A stretch of 11,940 nucleotides of DNA from NCBI GenBank assembly GCA_009780445.1, contig WRAA01000039.1:1-11940 (forward strand), written 5' to 3'. Every line of letters starts with the position of its first letter. Position 1 is the first letter of the stretch. Positions 6,388-11,940 of this stretch are shown in pieces. A program made the position numbers and the translations under genes. Under the pieces are notes generated by a model, which made no database searches, was not told the DNA's origin, and saw only the letters and a list, made by a program, of their open reading frames with translations. Origin of the DNA: Defluviitaleaceae bacterium (lineage in GTDB: Bacteria; Bacillota; Clostridia; Lachnospirales; WRAA01).

Positions 6388-6425
6388 TATCCGCACTGCG
6401 ATTATTGTCGTAGTGCGGATATTTT
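6388..6425 (+). terminator. Intrinsic terminator of the VanW gene
   Basis: A 14-bp stem, TATCCGCACTGCGA (6388-6401) with TCGTAGTGCGGATA (6408-6421), contains one G-U pair and a 6-nt loop, and is followed by TTTT. Before element B inserted, the stem would have begun about 27 nt after the VanW stop, the normal place for its terminator. It also lies only 8-10 nt upstream of the next gene's ribosome binding site, so read-through could feed the exporter operon. Confidence 0.75.
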
Positions 6426-6432
6426 CAATGAC

Positions 6433-6437
6433 GGAGG
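6433..6437 (+). promoter_or_regulatory. Ribosome binding site of the ABC ATPase
   Basis: GGAGG lies 9 nt before ATG 6447. I could not identify a convincing promoter between the terminator and this site; a promoter would have to lie within or before the terminator stem, or inside element B. Confidence 0.65.
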
Positions 6438-6446
6438 CTGCCGCAT

Positions 6447-7091
6447 ATGATTACTGCAAGCGGAATTATGAAGTCATATGGCGGCAAGACTGTGCTGGAC
6501 GGTGTGGATTTTGCGGCGGACGGCGGCGAGTCTGTGGCGGTTATCGGGCGCAACGGCGCGGGTAAGTCCACGTTGTTGTCCATTCTGGCCGGGCATATAC
6601 GCCCGGATGCCGGAAGCGTGGACACCGGAGGGCGCGGCGCGGCCTTCTGCCCGCAGGACAACAATCTCTTCGAGGACTTGACGGTGCGCGACAACATTTT
6701 GTTCTGGACACGCGCACGGGGAAGCCGCCGCAACGCCGGCGAACCCGACCCCGCCGAGCTGCTGGGCGTACACGCCTATGAGGCGGAGAAGGTTGGCCGG
6801 CTATCCGGCGGCATGAAGAAGTCGGTGGCGATTGTGTGCGCTCTTACGAACAATTCGCCGATACTCATTCTCGACGAGCCGTTCGCCGGGCTTGACATCT
6901 TCTGCAAGGGCGAGATGCTGGACGCGCTGGCGAAGTTTAGGAGCCTTGGCAAGTGTATCGTGTATACCGCGCACGGGGAGGACGAACTGCGCGCGCTTAA
7001 CAGCCGCGTGTGCCTATTGTCCCGCGGCAAGCTTTGCGAGCAGGACGGCGCGGCGCCCGGGCCGGCGGACATGCTGCGGAGGCCGGGCTGA
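6447..7091 (+). CDS. ABC transporter ATP-binding protein
   Basis: The 214-residue nucleotide-binding subunit has all motifs: Walker A GRNGAGKS (34-41), Q-loop Gln70 (CPQDN), signature LSGGM (119-123), Walker B ILILDEP (139-145), D-loop GLD (148-150) and H-loop His176. Its compact size and pattern (GHIRPDAG, NNLFEDLTVRDNI) match the CcmA/drug-exporter-like ATPases that pair with ABC-2 permeases. It should energise the two permeases encoded directly downstream; its stop TGA shares the A of the next gene's ATG. Substrate is unknown. Bacitracin-, lantibiotic- or polymer-export roles are all possible for this class. Confidence 0.92.
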   Translation: MITASGIMKSYGGKTVLDGVDFAADGGESVAVIGRNGAGKSTLLSILAGHIRPDAGSVDTGGRGAAFCPQDNNLFEDLTVRDNILFWTRARGSRRNAGEPDPAELLGVHAYEAEKVGRLSGGMKKSVAIVCALTNNSPILILDEPFAGLDIFCKGEMLDALAKFRSLGKCIVYTAHGEDELRALNSRVCLLSRGKLCEQDGAAPGPADMLRRPG

Positions 7092-8302
7092 TGGGAAGTG
7101 TTGTGAGCCTGGTGCTGAAGATTCTTGCGGCGAAGTGGCGGCGCACGGCGGCGTTGATGCTGTTTACGCTGATGCTGGGTGTGGCCGCCGGGTTTGCGGG
7201 GGAGGCTGTTTCCGCGCGGCAGGGTCTTGGGCGTATACCCGTGGCACTGGTGGATCTGGATGATAGCTTTGAAACGCGGCTGATACTTGCGGCACTTGCC
7301 GACGCGTTGGCTTATGGCGTAGTGGTGGACATAACGGCCACGGACGAGCGGGGTGCGCGGGAGGCTCTGGAGAGCGGAAGCGTCACCGCGGTGATAACTC
7401 TGCCGCTTGGCTTTGGCGCGGGTATGGTGAGCGGGCAGAACATACCCTTCGGCGTGGAGTATAACAGCAACAGGCCGCTTGCGTCGGCACTGGTGCGCAT
7501 AGCGGCGGACGCGTTTGCCGACATGCTTCGGTCTGCGCAGACGGGCGTGTACGTCACCCTTGGTTATGCCGCCGCGCTGGATCTTTCGCCGCAGGAGTAC
7601 AACATGGTGTTTGTGGGCGTGAACATGCGGTTTATCGGGCTGGTGCAGAACCGCGCGGATATGTTTGAGCGCGTGATGCTGTATGCGGCGTTGGGTTTGG
7701 GCATGTGGCAGACATACTTCATTGCCGCGTATGTCGCGCTTAGCCTGTGTGCGTCCTTTGTTACCACGGACGCTGTGCGGCGCGGCTTGAACGCCTTCTT
7801 CCTGCGGAGTATGGCTCTGCGCGGCGTGCCGGCCGGATCGGTGGTTGCGGCTTGCGCGGCCGCGTACTTTGTGCTGTTCGTGTTGTTGCACGGTGGGTTG
7901 TGGCTGTGTTTGATCCTGCTGTCGGCTGTTGCCGGGGTGGCCGCGCCACCGCTTGGTATCGGGCTTGTTTGGGCGGTGCTTGTGGTCTGCGCCGTGCTTG
8001 CCGCCTTTGCGGCGATGCTTACCTTTGCGTTTAGGAGCGAGGCGGCGGCGGGCGTTTTCGCCACGGGGTTCGCGGCAGTGTCCCTCCTGCTTTCCGGCGG
8101 TGTTGTGCCTGTGGAGTTTTTTGCGGAGGGACTTGGCGCGGCATCGGACTTCGTGTTCAGCACGTGGGCGGTGCGCCTGATTGCCGCCGCCGTCACGGGG
8201 GGCGGCATGGTCGTGCCGGCCTTGGCTAGCCTTGCCTTTGCGGTGGTGTTCCTGGCCGTTGGAACCGCCGCCGCGCGTTCAGAAACGGTGAGGCCGTCAT
8301 GA
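7091..8302 (+). CDS. ABC-2 type permease, first of a pair
   Basis: The 403-residue membrane protein is read from ATG 7091, which overlaps the ATPase stop by one base; an in-frame ATG at 7010 inside the ATPase gene is implausible. Layout: an N-terminal membrane segment at about 18-37, an extracytoplasmic domain at 45-190 beginning IPVALVDLDDS, then five membrane segments at about 196-222, 248-280, 288-312, 318-340 and 372-396. This one-plus-five pattern with a large loop after the first helix is typical of the ABC2_membrane_3 family, in which permeases resemble YhgE/Pip-type exporters. It probably forms a heterodimer with the next gene product, whose sequence differs but whose layout is alike. 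The Ala/Val/Gly-rich helices reflect the high GC content. Confidence 0.85.
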   Translation: MGSVVSLVLKILAAKWRRTAALMLFTLMLGVAAGFAGEAVSARQGLGRIPVALVDLDDSFETRLILAALADALAYGVVVDITATDERGAREALESGSVTAVITLPLGFGAGMVSGQNIPFGVEYNSNRPLASALVRIAADAFADMLRSAQTGVYVTLGYAAALDLSPQEYNMVFVGVNMRFIGLVQNRADMFERVMLYAALGLGMWQTYFIAAYVALSLCASFVTTDAVRRGLNAFFLRSMALRGVPAGSVVAACAAAYFVLFVLLHGGLWLCLILLSAVAGVAAPPLGIGLVWAVLVVCAVLAAFAAMLTFAFRSEAAAGVFATGFAAVSLLLSGGVVPVEFFAEGLGAASDFVFSTWAVRLIAAAVTGGGMVVPALASLAFAVVFLAVGTAAARSETVRPS

Positions 8303-9393
8303 TATCCTTCCTTGTGTTGTCGCTGAAACTGCATTTGAAGAAGTTTGCGGCCAAGCCGGTGCTGTGGGTGAGTGCGGCGGCGGTTGTTGTATTCGCGGCG
8401 GCGGCGGGGCTGATCGTGCGCGGGGATGTGCCGATGATCGAGGTGACGGCGGGCATTCTCTACGACAGAGACTGCCCCGCGCAGATACGCGTCGCCGCGG
8501 CTATGATTGAGAGCGTGGAGGGTACGCCGTTTGTGAGCTTTGTTGTGTATGACGATGTTGGCGCGCTGGAGAGGGATGTGGCTCTCGGGCGCGTGGACAG
8601 CGGTTATGTGCTTACGCCGCGTGTACACGACGCGCTTCGCGGGCGGCCTGAGGGGGCTATAACGCTGATAAGCTCGCCGCGCACCGCCGCCGCGCCGCTG
8701 CTTAATGAGGTTGTGGCGGCGGCTCTCCTGCGGGCGGTGGCGTTGGACATCACCTTGGACGGCCTCGAGAGCCTGTTCCCGGAGCATGATAGCACGGCGG
8801 AGTTTGTGGCGGAGTTGTTCCGGCTCTACGCCGATGCGGACATCTTCATGGCTCCGGCCTTTGCGGGTTACGGCGGGCGGGATGAGGGCGGCGTGCCGGA
8901 TCTTTCGCGGATAACGGCCGCGCGTGCCCTGCACGGGGCTATCGGCCTGACGATGCTTGCGTTGATGATGTTCTCCGTGCCGGGTTTTGCCGCGGAGAGC
9001 GGGGGCGGCCTAAAGCCGGCACTGGCGGTTTGCGGCAAGCTGGGCGCGTACTATGTTTCGCTGTGGCTGGCGGCGGCGGCGGCCGGGCTGGCCGTGGGCG
9101 CGGCCGGGCTGACGGCGGCGGCGTTTTTCGCGCCGATGCTCCTGCCGGATGCAGGCACGTTGGCCGCCGCGATTGTTGCGTATGCCGCGGTTATTGCCGG
9201 GGCGATGGCGGCCGCGTCGCGCTTTTCGCAAAGCTCTGGCGTTATCCGAAGCTTTGGCCTGTTTATCTTGACCGCGCACATATTTTTCGGCGGCGTATTG
9301 CTGGATCTCGCGGAGATCAGCCCGGAATTGGCACACTTACAGCGGTTCTTCCCGCTGTATTGGTATATAGATGTTGTCGTGAATAGTATTTAA
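8299..9393 (+). CDS. ABC-2 type permease, second of a pair
   Basis: The 364-residue membrane protein overlaps the previous gene by ATGA, a sign of translational coupling. Membrane segments are visible at about 20-40, 210-230, 247-272, 286-306 and 316-336, with a long extracytoplasmic domain at 45-205. Compared with its partner, it stops right after the short re-entrant-like stretch (FFPLYWYIDVVVNSI) and lacks the usual final helix. The family call rests on topology and position; no sequence motif is diagnostic. The missing last helix may be natural, or the 3' end may have been altered; the stop TAA is followed 1 nt later by the next gene's ribosome binding site, so no coding remnant is obvious. 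Confidence 0.8.
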   Translation: MISFLVLSLKLHLKKFAAKPVLWVSAAAVVVFAAAAGLIVRGDVPMIEVTAGILYDRDCPAQIRVAAAMIESVEGTPFVSFVVYDDVGALERDVALGRVDSGYVLTPRVHDALRGRPEGAITLISSPRTAAAPLLNEVVAAALLRAVALDITLDGLESLFPEHDSTAEFVAELFRLYADADIFMAPAFAGYGGRDEGGVPDLSRITAARALHGAIGLTMLALMMFSVPGFAAESGGGLKPALAVCGKLGAYYVSLWLAAAAAGLAVGAAGLTAAAFFAPMLLPDAGTLAAAIVAYAAVIAGAMAAASRFSQSSGVIRSFGLFILTAHIFFGGVLLDLAEISPELAHLQRFFPLYWYIDVVVNSI

Positions 9394-9394
9394 C

Positions 9395-9400
9395 GGAGGG
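9395..9400 (+). promoter_or_regulatory. Ribosome binding site of the accessory gene
   Basis: GGAGGG begins 1 nt after the permease stop (9391-9393) and lies 6 nt before ATG 9407, so the gene is likely translated from the same mRNA as the exporter. Confidence 0.7.
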
Positions 9401-9406
9401 ATAGTT

Positions 9407-10915
9407 ATGCAGGATAATCAGCAGGAACCGGACAATCGTGTTGAACCAGGCGATCAGCCGGATCCGGATGACCGGCCGGAGCCGACGGGCCGGAAGGAGC
9501 TGCACGGGCAGTCGGAGCCGCCGTCCGCAATGAAGTGGGTCAAGTATGCCGCGGTGGCGGGTGTGGCGGCGGTGGCCGTGGTGTGGGTCGCCAATACCTG
9601 GCAGAACGACGTTGCGCCGATGTTGTCCACCGCAAGCGCGATAGGCTCCTTGCGGGAAGAAGCCGCGCAGAGGGCGAACGCTTCGCCGATGGTGATTGTG
9701 CCGCTTCTGATCGACAGTATGGAGGACGGCACGATGGCGGTGGAGTTTGCCTACCGCGACACCGCCGGTTTCGGCCTTAACGCGACAGGCAATGTCGCGC
9801 TGTCGGTTATTGCGGAGGAATCCGCTTCCGCGCTGGAGATGGACGTGAACATAGGCGGCTTCATCAGCCTGGATTTTGCGGCGTTTCTTAACCGCGAACG
9901 GCTGGCCATGCGCACACGGCTGATAGACAACAACTTCTACGGCATAACTTTCGACACCTTCCGCGAGGATATAGCGCACTTCGGCGGGTTGATGGGAATG
10001 TCGCGCAGCGAGATGGATGCCATGGCCGACGGCGTGGAGCTGTTTGCGGAGATGCTGCGGGATACTACTGACGCGGACGAGGTGGCGGAGCCGTATGTTC
10101 TGATATGGAGGGACTTCCTGGGCGGCCTTGAGGCGGTTGCGGGGGAATCGGCCACGGGCGGCACACAGCTGACATACGTAATTACGCAGGAAGAGCTTGT
10201 GCGGCTGTTTAATGACATACTGGAACAGCTGGAGGATGACGAGAACCTGCGCCCCAACCTTGACCTTACGGACAACATGATGATGGGCATGATGGCGGGC
10301 GCGCAGGAGATTGACCGGCTTCTTGAAACGCTGCGCGAAGCCGTGACAGGCTTCGAGGACGATGTACGCGTGAGCATGTATGTGACGATCTCTTCGCGCA
10401 ATAACCGCGTGTACCACCTTGGTGTCAGCGGCGAGATAGAGGCTTTGGGCGACTCCGGGGAGTATGCCGTGAGCCTGGGCCTTGGCGAATCGGTGTTTGA
10501 TCCGTGGGTGTTTGATCTGGAGTTTGCGGAAGAGTGGGGAGAACGTAGTACCTTGAACGCTGTGTGGGAGTTCGGCGCGGACGATGGTTATGCGCACACG
10601 CTGGCCGTGACCAACAACTTAGGCGAGACGGCTGTGCTGACGTCCTTTTGGGCGCCGCAGGACGGCGGGCGGTTTACCCTTGGCGTGCGCGAAAATTCCT
10701 TCAACCAAGAAGTGTCCGGCACGCTGGAGCTTGACGGCGTAGGCGGGTTCAGGCTTGTGCCGGACATACCGCTGGGCGCGACCCAGACGCTGAACCTGAC
10801 CATCACCGCCGCGCCGGGCGCGGTTATGCCCGAAATAGAGTACATCAACCTGGATCAGTGGGACAGGGATCTGCTGGACATGGTGGAGGCTCTGATGGGT
10901 CTTATGAACTGGTAG
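9407..10915 (+). CDS. Membrane-anchored extracytoplasmic protein of unknown function
   Basis: I do not recognise this 502-residue protein. Residues 1-40 are hydrophilic, acidic and proline-rich (EPDNRVEPGDQPDPDDRPEP), and 45-63 form one membrane helix (VKYAAVAGVAAVAVVWVA). The rest is an acidic extracytoplasmic domain with amphipathic strands early (MAVEFAYRDTAGFGL), a helical middle at about 180-330 with a methionine-rich patch (DNMMMGMMAG), and a strand-rich second half (340-485) with repeated patterns such as VYHLGVSGEIEAL and TLELDGVGGFRLV. The alternating-strand, helix-insert layout recalls bacterial lipoproteins with LolA/LppX-like folds, but that is a guess. It starts 13 nt after the permease stop, so it probably works with the exporter, for example as a substrate chaperone or a sensor. 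Confidence 0.7.
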   Translation: MQDNQQEPDNRVEPGDQPDPDDRPEPTGRKELHGQSEPPSAMKWVKYAAVAGVAAVAVVWVANTWQNDVAPMLSTASAIGSLREEAAQRANASPMVIVPLLIDSMEDGTMAVEFAYRDTAGFGLNATGNVALSVIAEESASALEMDVNIGGFISLDFAAFLNRERLAMRTRLIDNNFYGITFDTFREDIAHFGGLMGMSRSEMDAMADGVELFAEMLRDTTDADEVAEPYVLIWRDFLGGLEAVAGESATGGTQLTYVITQEELVRLFNDILEQLEDDENLRPNLDLTDNMMMGMMAGAQEIDRLLETLREAVTGFEDDVRVSMYVTISSRNNRVYHLGVSGEIEALGDSGEYAVSLGLGESVFDPWVFDLEFAEEWGERSTLNAVWEFGADDGYAHTLAVTNNLGETAVLTSFWAPQDGGRFTLGVRENSFNQEVSGTLELDGVGGFRLVPDIPLGATQTLNLTITAAPGAVMPEIEYINLDQWDRDLLDMVEALMGLMNW

Positions 10916-10995
10916 AGCGTAAAATTATAGCTGTTCTGAAAGACTGCATTGATTTGCAGTGGCATCTGTGGTAGAGTGTAGGATGTAAAGAATTT

Positions 10996-11085
10996 AGAAT
11001 CTGTATTCAATAATTCAACGCCACCTTGTTGGTGTTTTCGTAGAAAACACCTGAATGCGGCATTAAATTATCGAATACAGGTTCT
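10996..11085. repeat. 90-nt near-perfect palindrome
   Basis: The outer arms AGAATCTGTATTCAATAATT (10996-11015) and 11066-11085 are inverted copies with two mismatches. The pairing continues inward (CAACGCC against GGCATTA) and ends in a perfect 9-bp stem, GGTGTTTTC (11031-11039) with GAAAACACC (11043-11051), around a 3-nt loop. The whole can fold as one long cruciform or RNA hairpin. Three of four outer mismatches become G-U pairs in minus-strand RNA but only one does in plus-strand RNA. It could be a miniature element, a REP-like repeat, or a minus-strand structured RNA. Confidence 0.75.
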
Positions 11086-11093
11086 TACGGAGG

Positions 11094-11123
11094 AATCCGG
11101 CGGCGTTGGCTGTCGGATTTTTT
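11094..11123 (+). terminator. Intrinsic terminator upstream of the terminase
   Basis: AATCCGGCGGC (11094-11104), loop GTTG, and GCTGTCGGATT (11109-11119) form an 11-bp stem with two G-U pairs, followed by TTTT within a six-T run (11118-11123). It probably ends the exporter operon transcript, although it lies 178 nt past the last stop, beyond the palindrome. It would also block read-through into the terminase gene. Confidence 0.7.
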
Positions 11124-11134
11124 CGTTCCGGGAG

Positions 11135-11940
11135 GTGTGTGGTATATGTACTGAGGTTCGCAGAGTTATTGCGCCGCCGTTTTACAGTGCACATGATGAC
11201 ATTGAGGGCGGCGGGCATACTCACTACTGGTTGAAGGGCGGGCGCGGCAGCACGAAGTCGTCCTTTGTGTCCGTGGAGATTGTGTGGGGCATCATGCACG
11301 ACCCCAACGCCAACGCCGTGGTGATCCGCAAGGTTGGCAAGACCTTGCGGCAGAGCGTGTACGAGCAGGTGCTGTGGGCGTGCGAGCTGTTCCGGCCGGA
11401 GGACTGGAAGCCAGGGCTTTCGCCGCTGGAGCTGACCTACTTGCCCACCGGCGGCAAGATAATCTTCCGCGGGGCGGACGAGCCGCGCAAGCTGAAGTCC
11501 ACCAAGTTCAAGCAGGGGTACTGCAAGTATGTCTGGTTTGAGGAGTTGGAGGAATTCGCGGGTATGGAGGAGCTGCGGTCTGTTACGCAGTCCCTGATAC
11601 GCGGCGGCGACAGGTTTGCCGTGTTTTATTCCTTCAACCCGCCCAAGTCGCGCGGGAGCTGGATCAACAAGCAGGTGGACACGCTCTGCGCCGGTGCTGC
11701 CGCCGCTGACGCTCTGGTGCATCACTCGACATATCTTGATGTGGACAGAGCGTGGCTTGGCGAACGATTTATCATCGAAGCGGAGTACCTGCGCGAGGCC
11801 AACCCCGCGGCCTACGCGCATGAATACCTCGGCGAAGTCACGGGAAGCGGCGGCGAGATCTTCGGCAACCTGTGCCTGGAAAGCATCAGCGGCGAGGATA
11901 TCGCGGCATTTGACCGCGTGCTGGAGGGTGTGGACTGGGG
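11135..11940 (+). CDS. Phage terminase large subunit, PBSX type, 3' end beyond window
   Basis: The frame runs from at least 11135 to the window end without a stop. It encodes the ATPase half of a Terminase_3/PBSX-family packaging motor: N-terminal TEVRRVIAPPFYSAHDDIE, Walker A-like GGRGSTKSS (bases 11237-11263), then VVIRKVGKTLRQSVYEQV, the Walker B-like VWFEELEEF (bases 11531-11557), the coupling stretch FYSFNPPKS, and, at the window edge, EGVDWG, the opening of the nuclease domain. No ATG or well-placed GTG/TTG exists in frame ahead of TEVRR; GTG 11135 overlaps the GGGAGG ribosome binding site. The ATG at 11146 is one frame off: removing one base there would read M-T-E-V-R-R. The coordinate of the start is therefore uncertain, and a broken start is possible. 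No terS gene precedes it. Confidence 0.85.
   Translation, partial: MCGICTEVRRVIAPPFYSAHDDIEGGGHTHYWLKGGRGSTKSSFVSVEIVWGIMHDPNANAVVIRKVGKTLRQSVYEQVLWACELFRPEDWKPGLSPLELTYLPTGGKIIFRGADEPRKLKSTKFKQGYCKYVWFEELEEFAGMEELRSVTQSLIRGGDRFAVFYSFNPPKSRGSWINKQVDTLCAGAAAADALVHHSTYLDVDRAWLGERFIIEAEYLREANPAAYAHEYLGEVTGSGGEIFGNLCLESISGEDIAAFDRVLEGVDW

Larger units (their letters stand above)
10916..11134. other. Intergenic region before the terminase
   Basis: About 219 nt without a supported gene, AT-richer than its surroundings. It contains a short hairpin (ACTGCA/TGCAGT, 10943-10960, no U-tract), the 90-nt palindrome (10996-11085) and the terminator (11094-11123). No phage small-terminase gene is present. 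Confidence 0.7.

Noticed and set aside
6151..6450. 99-codon + strand frame across element B
   Set aside because: It is built from the inverted repeats and hairpins of the element, shows no protein pattern and runs through the terminator into the next ribosome binding site.
7010..7090. Upstream start for the first permease inside the ATPase gene
   Set aside because: It would encode an Arg/Gly-rich shadow of the ATPase C-terminus; ATG 7091 overlaps the ATPase stop as expected for coupled genes.
10943..10960. Short hairpin after the accessory gene as its terminator
   Set aside because: The 6-bp stem ACTGCA/TGCAGT is followed by GGCATC, not by a U-tract.

Overview
The window is a GC-rich chromosomal segment of a Bacillota (Firmicutes) bacterium, most likely a clostridial lineage. 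The evidence is gene content and order: a DUF3048 (YerB-type) protein, era, a tiny YqzL-like gene and recO; a YvlB/LiaX-like protein; a VanW/G5 surface protein; Gram-positive style AGGAGG ribosome binding sites; and a TTGAAA-16-TATAAT promoter. Species cannot be told from the sequence. All ten protein genes are on the + strand.

Region 1 (1-4163) is a housekeeping run: a 5'-truncated DUF3048 protein, Era GTPase, a YqzL-like microprotein overlapping recO, RecO, and a 400-residue protein with a short N-terminal helical domain and a DUF4097-type beta-repeat domain. A 162-bp miniature inverted-repeat element sits in the era stop codon.

Region 2 (4164-6425) is a monocistronic VanW-family wall protein gene with its own sigma-A type promoter and an intrinsic terminator. 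A 45-nt hairpin, which is a relic or derivative of a repeat element, lies in its mRNA leader. A full 215-bp copy of the same repeat family lies in its stop codon, between the gene and its terminator.

Region 3 (6426-10915) is a tightly coupled four-gene operon: an ABC ATPase, two dissimilar ABC-2 type permeases that overlap end to start, and a 502-residue protein with one N-terminal membrane anchor and a large extracytoplasmic domain that I do not recognise. It looks like a dedicated exporter plus an accessory or substrate-handling protein.

Region 4 (10916-11940) holds a 90-nt near-perfect palindrome, an intrinsic terminator, and the 5' part of a PBSX-type phage terminase large subunit. The terminase lacks a clean in-frame start and has no small-subunit gene upstream, so it is either a decayed prophage edge or a recombined module.

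The most unusual signal is the set of miniature elements. Two full elements with unrelated terminal repeats but related internal modules each duplicate a TA dinucleotide, and in both cases that TA is the first two bases of a stop codon. One insertion extended Era by five residues; the other regenerated the TAG stop of the VanW gene because the element begins with G.
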